Notes: a model not told the origin generated them from the sequence alone. Shown: positions 1 through 12,561, numbered from the stretch's first letter. The stretch: DNA of 64,000 nucleotides from Calamus simplicifolius (GCA_900491605.1 UESW01004075.1:315976-379975); one strand, 5' to 3'. A program made the numbers and translations.

Positions 1-1000
1 ATCCATGAATGCCAGCATCTGGTGACCCGAAGTAGCATCTACAAGCTGGTCGATCTAGGGGAGAGGAAAACTGTCCTTCGGGCATGCTTTATTAAAGTCG
101 GTGAAGTCGATGCAAATCCGCCACTTGCCGTTCGACTTTTTTACCATAACAACATTTGACAGCCAGCTAGGATAGTTTACCTTCCGAATGAAATTCGCCT
201 TGATAAGCTTGTCGACTTCTTCCTCAATAGCTTTCTATTGCTCAGGGGCGAAGCTCCTTTTCTTCTGCTTAATGGGCCGGGACATCTGTCCACATTGAGA
301 CGGTGGACGAGAACGTCTGGGCTGATTCCTGGCATATCAGAAGCCGACCAGGCGAAGACATCAACATTCTTTCGGAGAAAGTCGATCAGCTCCAGCCGAG
401 GTTTCCCTTTTAGTAGCGACCCTATCTTTATAGTTCGGTCGGGCCGGGTTTATTCAGCGGTACCTCCTTCAGCTCTTCGGCTGGCTCTCCTCGTTGCTCA
501 GCAAAATCCTTCCGAGCATCCAGCCCGTCAATCTTGGGCAGTTTGGACTGAAGGTTGGTGACGAAGCATTGCCGAGCCATAGCTTGGCTTCCTCGAACTA
601 CACCAACTCCCCATTCGGTAGGAACTTCATGACTAGATGCGGGATGGAGAAGCAGCTCCAAGGGATATTAGGCCGGGTCTCCCAAAGATTGCATTGTAGG
701 CGACCGAAGCTTGGTCACCAGGAAATATGTGTGAACAGTGGCAATACAGGGCCAAGTTCCTGCTCGACCATCAAGGTCACGACCCCCTCTCGGGTAAAAA
801 CATCGTCGGTGAACCCCATTAGGGTGGAGTCCATGGTTCGGAGACTCTCCATGAGCAATTTCATCTTCGCAAACACATCGAGGTACAGAACATTGACAGA
901 GCTCCCAGTATCAATAAGAATCCAGCTTACATAATAATTGTTTAGATTGAGAGATACAACCAGCTCATCATCATGTGGGAACTGTATCTTCTAGAGGTCA
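1..1000 (-). pseudogene. Decayed protease and reverse transcriptase start of E1
   Basis: The minus strand matches the protease-to-RT part of element A. Positions about 1-60 correspond to the RT stretch that encodes the SGHQM...FMDAYSGYNQ region in A, and about 900-945 to the protease region (DSGS motif in A). Short frames survive, for example 661-428, with stops between them. In an intact element this Gag-Pol part matures the polyprotein and copies the RNA into DNA. Here it is non-functional, and the reading depends on the alignment with element A rather than on an open frame. Confidence 0.75.
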
Positions 1001-1026
1001 TCATCGGAGAAGGAGAGCTCATTAGT

Positions 1027-2632
1027 TCATGCTCTCTTTGGTGTCGAATCTTCTTCATCATCTTGCTGGCCCGATGGACTACCGATTGCCTCGATCACAT
1101 TGATGTGACCAACAGCTAGAGGATTTGGAGGAGGAGGCTGCTGAGGCTCGGGCTGGCGGTCACCCCCATTTCTTGGCTCGGGCGCTCTCCTGAATTGGTT
1201 CAGTCTATTCCGCTGGATGAGCCTCTCAATTTCATTTTTTAGCTGCCAGCATTCTTCGGTGTCGTGGCTATGGTCCCGATGGTAGCGGCAGTACTTGGTG
1301 GGGTCTCTCCGGGTCGCATTCCCTCGGAGAGGAGGCGGTCGAGGGAGTTGGTGCTCTATCTCCATGAGGATCTGCATCCTCAGGACAGTGAGCGGGGTGA
1401 ACCGATTGAACCTCCTAGGCGGGCTCCTGGTGCGGTTCCTCGGCGGCGGTGGAGGAACCCTTTGGCGGCGAGTGGGCTTAGCTGACGGAGAGATCAGTAT
1501 TTGTCCGAGCCCTTGGACTCCTTCTTCCTTGCCAGCTCGGCGCGGGCAGTCCTCCGCGATTCCTCGACTCTAGCGTACTTATCCACCAGGGCCATCCTAT
1601 CAGAGAGGTTTGGAGGGTAACTGACCTCCAATGCCAAGTAGAAGTCACTCTCCTTTAACACTCCGCCCGCTAGGGCGGACATGGCCACCTCATGGTTAAG
1701 GTGATCACTTCCAGCATGGCCGTGTTAAAATGATCGAGATAGTTCTTCAAGGATTCTCCCTCTCTCTGCTTAACCTCAGAGAGGGAATCAGATCTCTGCC
1801 GGTGATGATGGCTGCTGATGAACTGGCTGATGAAGAGGTGACTCAGCTCGTCGAATGAACCAACAGAACCTGGTTTTAAGGTATTAAACCAGGTTCGAGA
1901 GGACCCTCTAAGGGTGGAGGGGAAGGCGCAGTAGAGAATCGCATCTGATGCCCCATAGAACATCATGATCGATCAGAAGCTACTGAGGTGGTCGTCGGGA
2001 TCGGAGGATCTGTGATAAGGCTCGATGGTGGGCAGCTTGGCATAGGAGGGAATCACTTTCCGCACGATCTCCTTGGAGAAGGGAATGTCCTACTCCGCCT
2101 TATGCTGAAGTGGATGGGCCTGCTTGGTAATGTCCAACTCCTGGCGCATCTCCCAGCGGATCTCCTCTTCGGGCGTAGCAGGAGGGGCTGGGCGAGGAGA
2201 ATGCGGAGACGGTGTCGAGTCATGGCGAGAGAACAATGGAAAGAGGGATCGGGCCCACCGAGATCTAGGGAGATCCTTGTCGTAGATCCCTTGCGGGGCT
2301 GGCCCAGCTCCCCTAGGACGACGAGGGGGGTCCGCAACTCCATATGGACCGAAAGAAGAGATTACTGGGGGAATGGAGGCCGCAGCCTCCTCAGGAAGGT
2401 GCGGAGCAGGAGCAGCTGGACGGGGAGCTTCATGGCATCCTTGAATTAGATGGGTCAGAGCTTGGACCTGCTGGACCAGTGTGGCAAACTGGTCCTGGGT
2501 CACTGAAGCCGCTAGTGGCGATGGAGTCTCAACTGGTGGTGGTGGCGGCGGTGCCACACTGCTCACCGGATCAGGTCTTTGGGAGGCGACCTGGTCCCGG
2601 GCTTCAGAAGTAGCCCTTCTTCGATTGGCCAT
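1027..2632 (-). pseudogene. Decayed gag of E1
   Basis: The start codon at 2632 opens with MANRRRATSEA, the same spelling as gag in element A. A proline-rich N-terminus follows, then the Gag core at about 1966-1670 (AFPSTLRGSSRTWFNTLKPG, SEVKQREGESLKNYLDHFN), then a zinc-knuckle-like stretch at about 1300-1200 (KYCRYHRDHSHDTEECWQLK) and a glutamine/proline-rich tail. Gag forms the virus-like particle and packages the element RNA. At least three frame changes separate the pieces, so no full-length protein can be made. The Cys/His spacing is that of Tat-type elements and not a classic CCHC box. Confidence 0.82.
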
Positions 2633-2696
2633 TGTAGGGGTTCTCTTCAAGATCGAGATCCTTATCTCTTTTTTTCAAGTTTATGGGACTTGAGGG

Positions 2697-2716
2697 CCCT
2701 TCCTCTAGTGCCAATT
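2697..2716 (-). other. Primer-binding site of E1
   Basis: Directly inside the 5' LTR the minus strand reads AATTGGCACTAGAGGAAGGG. This matches the site of element A with one base changed in the TTGGCGC core. A tRNA 3' end pairs here to prime first-strand synthesis. The tRNA species was not identified. Confidence 0.6.
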
Positions 2717-3747
2717 TGTTGTTGCTGGAATCCGTCCTCCAACTTGGGCACGATCGAGCTTTCAGATTGGGCTCCCTCCTGGGCGGACCTGCAAAACAGT
2801 CCTCACGCAAGAGGCATTGGGGGTGGCCCTATGCGAAAGACCCTTCGATGCTCAAGTCAGCGGAGATCAACAACGAACAAATATGGGGTGAAGGCTCTCG
2901 CTGAAGAGGCTTTTTGGGAGCTCTAAGCAGAGATTTAATGGCAAAAAGGGGTGAGCAGAGATAGAGTGAGAGTAGTGCTGAGAATGCGTCAAGAATGCAT
3001 TACCTGAGAGAATCTAGGACTGTACTATTTATAGGCAATCACATGATTCTTTGAGCTTGTCATAGGAGGTCTGAAAGTTGTTGGGATTCAAGGCTGATTC
3101 GAATCAGGCTGTTGTGAGGCCGATGGGATCCATATCTTGTTAGTTAGAGGATCGACGACCGAGAGGGCTATCCGCGCTTTGAGATTCAGTGATCATATAG
3201 GCTCTAGGCCGTTTCTGATAGTATAGGCATGACTGCCTATGTGGATCCTTATTTGGTCATCATGGTTCCGCAGAGGTAGGTGCCTGAGTGCCTCGGTCGG
3301 GCCGAGGCACAGAGAACGGCATGATCCGTCGAAGTATGAAAAGGTTCGGTTTGCCGAGGTATCTGATGACTCGGTCCATCGAGGTATGACAAAGGAGTAA
3401 GCTGGGCGTAAGGATGGTTTGATTCCGCAGAGGTATGGATATCGCTCGGGCAGGCCGAGTTATGGACCGCTCGAGCTAGGGCCGAGAGATATGGATCGCT
3501 CGGGCTAGGGCCGAGAGGTAGGGATCGCTCGGGCTGGGGCCGAGAGATAGGGATAGCTCGGCTAGCAAGGCATAGAGATGTAATCCATACCCGAAAAATT
3601 CTTGGTTCGCCGAGGGACTAAGGTGCCTCGATCCACCGAGGTATAATGGTTGGATCATTTCTTGCGGGTACTGTGCAGCGAGTGAGAGTCAAGGCTGATC
3701 CTAACCTCTTGCACGGTTATTAATACAATGAGATTTTACCTTTCAAT
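2717..3747 (-). repeat. 5' LTR of E1
   Basis: The right LTR of E1, about 1.03 kb. Its left edge (TGTTGTTGCTGG) aligns with TGTTGCCGCCGG of the element A LTRs, and its right edge (ATACAATGAGATTTTACC) aligns with ATGCAATGACGATTTTAC. The exact right end is uncertain by a few bases. The middle holds short GC-rich repeats (see 3442-3567), as in A, but of different sequence. Confidence 0.75.
3442..3567. repeat. 29-bp hairpin repeats inside the E1 LTR
   Basis: About four units of roughly 29 bp, each centred on CTCGGGCTAGGGCCGAG, a near-perfect small inverted repeat followed by AGATAGGGAT. Weaker copies with CCGAGG continue on both sides (about 3270-3440 and 3600-3650). Confidence 0.8.
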
Positions 3748-4740
3748 AAAACTATTGAGGATCATCTAGCGATGACCAAAGCAACTTAAAAGAAAACAAA
3801 AAACATAAGAAGAATGAACAAAAGTACTTGGCTTCATAAATGCATTTAATACATCCTTGATGCATTAAATACCATCATAAAGCTTTTATACTAAATAATA
3901 TAATAAAAATAATTCTATATTAAAAATATATTTATATTAAGCAATATATTAAATTCTTTATGATGTCTTTATATTAATAATTATATTAAAGAATATATCT
4001 ATTAAAGGCATTAAATATTCTAACAAGTCTTTATATAAAGAATATTAATTAATTATCTCTGCATTCCGATCTTCTTCGTTTTAGTCTAATAATATGTTCT
4101 GATAGGATTTTCAACAGTAAATCGAAAGTTTTTAATAATTCTTCAAAACAAAAAGATATTGTTGAAAATTTTGATCTATTAAGGCCTATCGTTACGCTTG
4201 TAAGGAATTCATAACTTTGAAATTAAATCAAATATTTATGATATCTTTAGAAGTAACTGTAGATTTACTTTACGGATAGTTTTTATAAGTTAGCCTCCCA
4301 AACTTTTCTATCCTGTAGTTTCCCTCTTCTCTGTCTTCTGTTCTTGGCACGAAAAGGCGCACCTGATCTCTCTCCTGGTCTGCGGCCCCAAATGGTCTAT
4401 AAATAACTTGTAGAATTTGCTACGTGGACGTGGCCCCGGGCAACATGGTTTAAGGTCTTCATGGCATGGAGGACGGTGTGCAGGGTTTGAAAGCGGCGGT
4501 CTCAAAAGATGGCTTTAAAAAACTGGGATTTTTTTCTTTTTTAAACGATACTTCCTAATTTTTAATTTTAACTAGTTTGGCTTTTTCTAGAAAAAAAGAT
4601 AAAGTTGAACCTAAGAACCAAAAAAAAAAAAAAAAAAAAACTTGACTCTCTGAACCTTTCTACTGTCTTAACAATGTATCAACTTACGGTCTTTATATTT
4701 TGAAAGTTTTCATCTTTAGAGTTTGTTCAAATTAGCTTTG
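3748..4740. other. AT-rich intergenic DNA, no gene seen
   Basis: The stretch is very AT-rich, with short TTATATTAA-like runs up to about 4060 and an A-run of about 20 bases near 4620. The short open frame at 4505-4308 (minus) shows no recognisable domain and is not counted as a gene. Confidence 0.6.
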
Positions 4741-5115
4741 GTAAAATGTTCGAAACAGATTAGTTGAATCTACTTTTATGATTCACTGATCGGATGAAGC
4801 GATGTTGATGAAGAATTTGGACTTTTAGATTTCTCTGTTTCCATTAGCTGAGCTATATGCTGTTTGGACTGGTATTTCTTATGCTATTCACAATCTAAGT
4901 GCCCATAGACTTATTATTGAGGAAGATTCTATCACTATTATTCGCTGGCTTTGATAAGACTCATGCGATCGTCTGCCCTTCAATCCCTTGATATGCGACA
5001 TTTGGTCTACTCTTCAGGATGCTTACAGTGCTCAGATTCGACATATTTATTAGAAAGCTAACTCAGTGGCAGACTAGATTGCTAGCCGAATGGTCCAACA
5101 CTTAGATTTTTGATC
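4741..5115 (+). pseudogene. LINE RNase H (RVT_3-type) relic
   Basis: The plus strand encodes PLAELYAVWTGISYAIHNLS, then HRLIIEEDSITIIRWL, then NPLICDIWSTLQDAYSAQIR and KANSVAD, broken by stops. This is the order of the RNase H domain at the end of plant L1-type reverse transcriptases: the AEL helix, the D-S strand, and the final ANSVAD-W motif. The relic closely resembles the longer copy at 43450-44845 (PLAELYAVWTN...DSLTVIRWLQ). Only the 3' end remains, as is typical of 5'-truncated LINE copies. It has no host function. Confidence 0.75.
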
Positions 5116-5381
5116 TAAAAGCAAAATAACCCGAGCCCTCTTTTCTCGCTCAAATATTGTATTCAGATATATCAATCATTTCTTATAAGTTTTCTTTTTT
5201 GTTTTCTTATCATTTATTTGTAATTTTTAAAAAAAATTTTATACATTACCCTCGGTGTAGGGTAGCTTGCATGGGACGTATAAGCTCACGTTTGCACTAT
5301 AGGACCTACGAGTGAATCCTTTAACGTGGTCTCATAGCACAGATATAAATGTACGCTCAAATGAATCACCATATACTTGAT

Positions 5382-5552
5382 GCAGATTATTCAGCATATA
5401 AAGATTTTTTCATAATTCTTAACTCCATGTATTGTTTCACATTTTTTATAAGAAATCTGGGAAAGTGCTCGATCCAGATCATTCTGCATACAAAGACTTT
5501 TTCGTAATTCTTAACTCTAGGTATTGCTTCACTTTTTTTATAAGAAATCTGA

Positions 5553-5562
<10 letters not shown>
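5382..5562. repeat. About 92-bp direct duplication
   Basis: Positions 5382-5473 (starting CAGATTATTCAGCATA) recur at 5474-5562 (CAGATCATTCTGCATA) with about a dozen differences. Both copies end with the TTTTTTATAAGAAATCTG stretch. The second copy runs straight into the TA/GA microsatellite. Confidence 0.8.

Positions 5563-5624
<62 letters not shown>
5561..5624. repeat. (TA)16(GA)16 compound microsatellite
   Basis: An uninterrupted TA run (5561-5592) is followed by a GA run (5593-5624). It is likely to vary in length between individuals. Confidence 0.97.
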
Positions 5625-5627
<3 letters not shown>

Positions 5628-7521
5628 AAGTTACGAACAAGCTACATCTAGGAAGAGAATGTTGAAGTCAAGTCTCTTTATTTCACCCTCCACTGAAATT
5701 GCAAGTGGGAGTACCTGGGGCTGCCATTGATTGGAATATGTAGAAAGTGAGCGCCTGCACCATTTTCAATGTTTGGGTCCTACAAACACAGGTCACAGAG
5801 TCCCTGCTAAGATTTAAAATGATAGATTTACATGATTGATGCATGAGTTCCAGCAGCCTAGGGTAGCATCCCACTACAAGAATCATTAAAATGGCCAACA
5901 ACACATCAATAGCAATAATATGACAATAAATATATTAAAGAACGGAAAAGATTCTTTTTAAAAGAAACAAAAAAATCTCTCACTAGGTTATTAGTATGAC
6001 ACAGGAGTATGTAAACTGGTTTTTGCTCTCTATATATATATTAGCTCCACCCCTGCCCCAAATGTTCCGATTTTAGCTGTTCTCGAGTGTTTGGACATGG
6101 ATGACTCTATAGATTAATTCTCTCTAACTTTCCCTTACGCATGCGCTGCTTGTGCATGAGAAAATGCAAAGAACCATCACTATCACAACTTGATCATTAG
6201 ATTTTTTTTTTTCCCTCCCAAGGTTAAACTTTGACATGAAATTTGTGAGGTCCAAATTATCTGTCCCTTTCTTTCCTTTAAATCCTCTCCTACACCCCAA
6301 TGCAGAGTCTTTGTCAAAATTCAGCTCACACTTTTCCAAGGCTCACATGAGAACACCCATAATTATAACCCATATATGTTTCCATTTTAGTCTCAGGAAA
6401 TTAAGACCCATTCACATTCCTCAACCAAGCAGTAGTCTATAAGTCTTGGTTAAAATTTTAAATAACAGCATGCTCAGGGTCAAACATTCCTCTCCGGAGT
6501 CATAACCACCTAGCTAGTTCTATAACAGCTAGACAATGGAGTTATAGAGGGAATCTTGCGAAAAAAAACCTTCCACTAATGTTGGTCGCAAGATAACAAA
6601 ACAAAGTACTCCTTTGGATGCCTCTAGCTGTGAAACCAATGGGCCTTTTCTTCAACAGCAAAAGAAAAATCTTGGAGTTGAGTGCTTCAGGATCGATCTG
6701 GTCTTTCCTTTTATATTTACACTTTGACACCATAGGTATAATATATGCAATAGTGATGGTGAGAATGAAGTATACAATGTTAGATCCAAAGAAATGAGTT
6801 TAGAATTTGGGGGACAATTGAGCTTTTAGGACATGGAAAGTGGTGAGATGAGATGCTTGTCTGGTTGGTCTAGATTTGTTATCTTATCTTTGACAGCCTA
6901 GATGGCCAACGAGCATTCTGTGATAACATGTAAAGTTATTAAGCACACTGGCCTTTGAGCCCTGCCATGATTACTATAGTAATTATGTTAGCTAAGGCAT
7001 CGTTCGGGTGACTTGATCATAATAATCCTAAACCATGATTGATCCCTAAAGACAAAGACCTTTGGCTTAATTGTGAACGATACAGTACATCCATGCTTGG
7101 TGATAGATTGGACCCACAAATTGTAGTATCTTATAAATCTCTTATCATAAAGGTTGATAATGGTGTCCTCTTGGAGAAGGCAATGCAGCAATTGGTTGGT
7201 TATTAGTCTTTGATGTCTATATTTACTATGTCAGTTGTGGACAGGAGACGCCAGTTCTTTCTCTGCTTCCTTTGAAATTTATAGCACATGCATCCTGGAT
7301 GGTAAACGGATGGTTTAAGTAGAACTGTGTGTGTGAACAGATACTACCTGTCACTGCTTGAAGAACAGGCCAACAAAGGACATGTGATAATCTGAAGCTC
7401 TCTGGGAAACATAAATCAGAGTAAAAAGCAAACAAAATATGCTAGGTTGCATGACATGAAATGAGTCTAGATATGTAGAATTCCTTGCATGGTTTCTTGT
7501 CTCTACATTCCACTGAAGTTG
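5625..7521. other. Intergenic DNA, no gene seen
   Basis: Several open frames of 60-73 codons occur on both strands, none with a recognisable motif, long extent or splice pattern. I see no gene here. Confidence 0.55.
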
Positions 7522-7526
7522 GACTT

Positions 7527-9485
7527 TGTTGCCCAGATATAGCAATCCAAAAGGAGGGGTGAATTGGGTTTCTCAAAAATTAATTAATTAGCTAGCAAGT
7601 ATATGCACTTAAATATTTTTTATAAATAAATCAAGTGTAGTGCGGTGAAGATAATATGCAAGCAACACAACAAATAGCACAATCAAACACAAGAGGATTT
7701 ATAGTGGTTCGTGCCAACTCTACACCTACATCCACTCCCAAGAATTCCTTAAGAATTTCACTATCACCACTAGCCTACCTGGCTAGCAAACTTATTTACG
7801 GGCACAAGCAAGCCTTACACACGAGTCTTCCAAGTTAGTCTTCTTGTTTACGGGTACAAGAAGACCTTTCACAACACTTGTTTCAAGCACAGCGAGCCTT
7901 ACAAGATCAAGCACAATAATATCAAGTTAATACAATAAGCTCCTAAAAATGAGCAGATAAACAACAAGATATACTTAGCAACTTAAAGAGATCAACACGA
8001 GGTAGTTTTTTTTTTAATAGCGCAGCAGTAATAATGAAGCTTTCGTGGATGCTTTGAATGCTCTTTAAAGAGGATTGTTGGAGCTTTAACACCACTTCAA
8101 GAATCAGAAATAAATGAACTTCGATGGCTTGAAACAATCAATGCAACACTCCAATACACCTCTCTTACAAACAATAAATCTCTCTTTCAAATGATATTTT
8201 TCACAAAGATTTTCAACAAGATTTTCACTTTATTTTTACATGATTTTCTTCTCTATTTTTTACTTTTCAATCTCTTGCTAAAATACTGTTTAACATCTCA
8301 ATATATAACCAACACAAAAAATATAGCCATTGCATGACCGTTGTGAAATAAAGAAGAGAGAGAGTGCAACACCTGGAATGCTTAACCAAGAAGTCCGACC
8401 ATCCAAGATAAAAATCTGTTGCCTAACTCCAGAGTTTAGATACCTACGTGAAGAAAATAGAAGCTCCAACAATAGAATCAATGGATAGAAAAAAATTGAA
8501 ATAAGAACCAACCACAAAACCATCCAAGCTTCATATAAGAATACCGTCCCAATTTCATAGAACAGCAAGTCAGAAAAAAAGTAGCATGCCAATCCACAAA
8601 ATCGACAGCCTACTTTTAAAATCTGGCAGACCAGATTTAAAGTGCAGGTAGCTAGCCGATAGCTAAGAAAAATTGGCATCCCAATTTCCAAACTAGCAAA
8701 CTGATTGAAAAAGTTGGCAGCCTAGTTTTTAGACTTGGTATACCAACTTTTGAGCAATGAAAAAACCAGGGCACTAGCAGCTGAACACATTTAGAATTCG
8801 ATAGTCCAATTCCAAATCCGGCAACCAAGTTTGAAGTCATGAAAAGTTAGGGAAATCCAAACCGAGGGCTTAGCAAAACTGGTATGCTAATTTCAATAAT
8901 TGACAGCCCAAAAGAGAGCAGGCAATCAATCGAAGGCCAAATAAAATCGGTATTCCAACTTCAAAAACCAGCAAGCCAAGTTTGAAGTGCTAGAGACCCA
9001 ACAGAGAGCTTTAGAACATTGGCATCCCAATAGTTCAAATTGGCAAACCAAATTTTAAGAGCATTGAACCAGGAAGTACCATGCACCAATTGATTGTCCA
9101 AAGCTAAGAAAGATAGGAATGATTTTCAGGAAATGTTCAAAACAACATAGATTTTAAATAAAGAATTGTAAGACGAATGAATCCAGTTCAAGATAATGCA
9201 AATATAATTAAACTTAAAGTTATTTTGTCAAATGAACCATTCAATATAAAACATATGAAAATCATCTAATGAATATAAAATCCAAATTCATTAAGACTAA
9301 TTTAATCACTACAAGCATATTTGTACATTACCTGTGTTACCTTTTATTTTGTATCACAATATACCTTGATTTGAAGTAACACCATCTTCTTAATGATTCA
9401 TCTGAAATTTGTTTAACTCAATTACAAGATCATTAATATCATACTTAATTATTTTGTAATCATCAAAATCAATGTGAGGCCAACA
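7527..9485 (-). repeat. 3' LTR of copia element D
   Basis: 1,959 bp, starting TGTTGCCCAGATATAGCAAT and ending AGGCCAACA. Many short frames inside it (for example 8691-8290) are chance. Compared with the right copy it lacks a tandem duplication of the CTTCCAAGCTAGTCTTCTTG segment. Confidence 0.92.
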
Positions 9486-10679
9486 ATCTTTCCCTTTTGA
9501 CGATGACAAACCATTAAGTATACAATAAAAAATAAAAAATTTTAATCATGATATTCCTTGATAACTTGAAGAATAAGACGGAGCGTGCCAAAATTTAGCG
9601 TATCGTACCAAAACTCTAAATTTCAAGAACACATAAACTATGATATTCAAAAGATACATTGCATAACTTCCCCTTTGGTTTTGAATATATGCATTATTTT
9701 GAAATACCATGATGTATGCATTTCTCTCTCATGATATGCTATTCTCTTTTCTTTTAAATATATGCTTTTCTTTCCTTTTAAAATACCACAATGCATGCTA
9801 TTCTTTTCTATGAATGCTATTCTCTCTCATGAATGAAATGTATGCTATTTCTTCTACATGATTGAATTCTCTTTCCCATGATTGAACTGTATGCTATTCT
9901 TTTTTTTGTCATCAATCAAAAAGAGATGAAAGAATGTGCACAATTTATCTATTTGTCTTTTCTTCATAGTAACAAGGAGTAGCATAAATAAGGTACAAAA
10001 AGATCAATCGTATAATAGTAATCATCATTCATAACTCAATTGATACTAATTAAAAAGCTATATTAAAACAAGGTTGCATGTTCTATAGTTTGATACCAAT
10101 AAGAAAAATATATTCATATCATTTCATCATATAATAGTTAATACCAATTAAAATATTTAATACTCAATACATCAAACCAATTTCATACATCAAAGCACTT
10201 ATTACAATAAGACATTTAATACTCATTACATCGCAGTGCTTAATGCATCAAAGTATCTAATTATTCAAACAAATTCATTCTCCCCCTTTCTAATTTAAAA
10301 ACATGTTGAGATACAATATTAACATATACCATAAAAAAATATATTTGATTTCATATATGCTTACATTCTTCTCTCCCTAAATATTTTAAATTTGGTCTAT
10401 ATACAATAAACGATTTCATACAAGAAATGATACCAATATATATAATCCAAGCATTTTATAAATGTATCATGCTAATCTCAATACATAGACATTTTATAGC
10501 AATCACCAAATATCAAATCCTTTTCATTTCACACATAAATAATTTATTATAAGACATGATCAAAAATGATACCACCATATAATAGAATCATGTCAAGTAA
10601 GGAGTATACAAATCAAACTGATACCAATTATTGCCAATCATGCTTTTTAAAGTTTTAAATCAACAATTTCATCAGTACC
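9486..10679 (-). other. Non-coding spacer between RT and 3' LTR of element D
   Basis: RNase H should follow RT here, but no RNase H motif is readable. Instead there are low-complexity repeats of ATGCTATTCTTT and CATGAATG (about 9700-9900) and degenerate repeats of AATACTCATTACATC (about 10140-10260). RNase H was probably lost by deletion or is decayed past recognition. Confidence 0.55.
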
Positions 10680-11400
10680 ATTAGAATCCAATCTACATGA
10701 TGAGCTCATAGGAGTACCGATACATTTGGATTTCTCCATGCCAAATTTCTTCAAGATTTTTTTGATGTACATAGATTGGCTTATGAAGATCCCCTTCTTT
10801 GATTGCTTGATTTGAAGTCAAGAATATAATTGAGTTCACCTATCATGCTCAACTCGAACTCTCCCTGCATGAGCTTAGCAAAGTCATGGCTCAAAAAATC
10901 ATTAGTAGTACCGAATATAATATCATCAATATAAATTTGAGCAATATCAACATATCACATATTTTCTTTTAATAAATAATGATGCATCAATATTTTACTA
11001 ATAAATTTATTGCTAATTAAGAACTTAATAAGCCTATCATACCACGTTCAGGGTACTTGTCTCAAACCATATAAAGCTTTGTTCAATTGAATATACGGTT
11101 TGAAGACACAAGATTTTCGAACCTGGATAGTTGATCAACAAACTCTTGTTTAGCAATATATTCATTAAGGAAAGTGCTCTCAATAACCATTTGACATAAT
11201 TTAAAAAGTCATACAAGATGTAAATGCAAAGAGCGATCTAATATCCTCTAGTCTAGAAATAGGAGCATAAGATTCATCAAATCAATTTTTTTTTCTACTG
11301 AAATTACCATGCTCATCCAATTAGTTTCTAAATATCCATTTAGTTTCAATAATTGGATGATCATATAGTCTACTAACTAGTGTCCATTATCGTGCATGGC
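10680..11400 (-). pseudogene. Copia reverse transcriptase of element D, decayed
   Basis: The minus strand encodes QIYIDDIIFGTTNDFL (the YIDD active site of copia RT is the YVDD equivalent), then KLMQGEFELSMIGELNYILD, then SKKGIFISQSMYIKKILKKF and GMEKSKCIGTPMSSS, in the normal order of Ty1/copia RT. An upstream fragment reads ETKWIF and DEHGNF, corresponding to the conserved GTKWI region. Stops and shifts separate the pieces, so it is dead. An intact version would copy the element RNA into DNA inside the particle. Confidence 0.82.
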
Positions 11401-11559
11401 ATTTAGGTTTTACATAGGGAACAAAAGCTAAATTATTACATGCATCCCTAAATGATGATCTAGTCTTAATATTATAAGATGGATTACTTAAAATTAACTT
11501 TTTAGGGTGAGTATGGACATATCTCCATTCTCTTTCAAATTCAGCATTACCTTGAGGTT

Positions 11560-12560
11560 CATTATGAATTTCTTCTTCATGTATCGCTTGTATCGTTGAT
11601 TTCTCTTTCTCTTCAAAGGTGGGCTTCTTGATTCGATCTTCAATTTCATCTGTATCATTTAAAACCTTTCTCTTCCTTAATAGAAGATCATTAGACTCAT
11701 TGAATATAACTTGAATTTAAGGTCCTATCATTTCTTTCTACTATAATCATTACAAAAATTTTCAAAGCGATGATTTTCAAATTCCTTTCTATGAACACTT
11801 CTAATGGATAAAATAGGAAAACCTTTTTCATTTGAAATACTTCTAAAGAATTTTTGAAATGCAGGAAAAGCTTATCTTTGTTAGATAAGAATAAAACTCA
11901 TGTAAATCGAGAAAATCATCGATAATCATAAATTCATATGCAAAGGTTCTAACAATTTAGAAGTTGAAATTATATTTTTAGACTTGAAAGAAATTCTAGT
12001 TGTTTTCCAAATTACATGCATCACAAATTATATCTTTTTTGAAATTCAATTTTAGCAAACCTTTAATCAAATTCTTTTTAAATGGTTTAGAAAGAAAATC
12101 ATGCTGACATAAGTAAGTCTACGATGCCATAACTAGATTCATCAATTTTAGTATTTATAACAACTAGACCATAAAAAGAATGGTCATTCAAATCAATAAT
12201 ATAAATATTTCTAAACATATGACCAATAAATTTTATGCAATTATCAGTAGGATTAGTAACTATGCAAAGAGATAATTCAAAATAATTTTAAAATCTTTTT
12301 CATAAAATTGGCTAATGCTAAGCAAGTTATGATTCAATCCATTTATAAGAAAGATATTATCATAGAAATAGAGGGAGTGATACCACATTTACCAATGCCA
12401 ACAATTTTGCCTTGACCATTATTTCCAAAGGTAACCACTCCATCAATTGCATTCATAGTGATGAATTGAGATTCATCACCCGATGTGTCTTGAACATTCG
12501 GCATCTAAGTATCATTTTCTTTTTGTTCCACGGGTTGCAAGACACACTTGCATCCAAAAT
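11560..12560 (-). pseudogene. Copia protease/pre-integrase and integrase of element D, decayed
   Basis: From right to left the minus strand shows a segment like YLDAECSRHI (SIRE-type WYLDSGCSRHM), then NAIDGVVTFGNNGQGKIVGI, then the GAG pre-integrase motif NLIKGLLKLNFKKDIICDAC, then an integrase-core stretch (FLSNKDKLFLHFKNSLEVF, RSVHRKEFENHRFENFCND). Several frame changes interrupt it. The order is the normal Ty1/copia order, with integrase before RT. The catalytic residues beyond the EFEN stretch cannot be followed. Confidence 0.75.
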
Positions 12561-12561
12561 A

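Larger units (their letters stand above)
1..3747 (-). mobile_element. Partial Tat-type Ty3/gypsy retrotransposon (element E1)
   Basis: The element reads right to left: 5' LTR (2717-3747), primer-binding site, gag, protease and the start of reverse transcriptase, which runs off the left edge of the window. The stretch from 1 to about 2715 aligns along its length with 37810-40510 of element A, in the same order and orientation, so E1 is an older relative of A. Stop codons and shifts break every frame, and the LTR end has lost its clear CA terminus. The missing left part should hold the rest of pol and the 3' LTR, so no target-site duplication can be checked. Confidence 0.88.

Noticed and set aside
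8290..8691. 133-codon hydrophobic frame, repeated at 15523-15152
   Set aside because: Both lie in the LTRs of copia element D. LTRs are non-coding and the two copies do not keep the frame.
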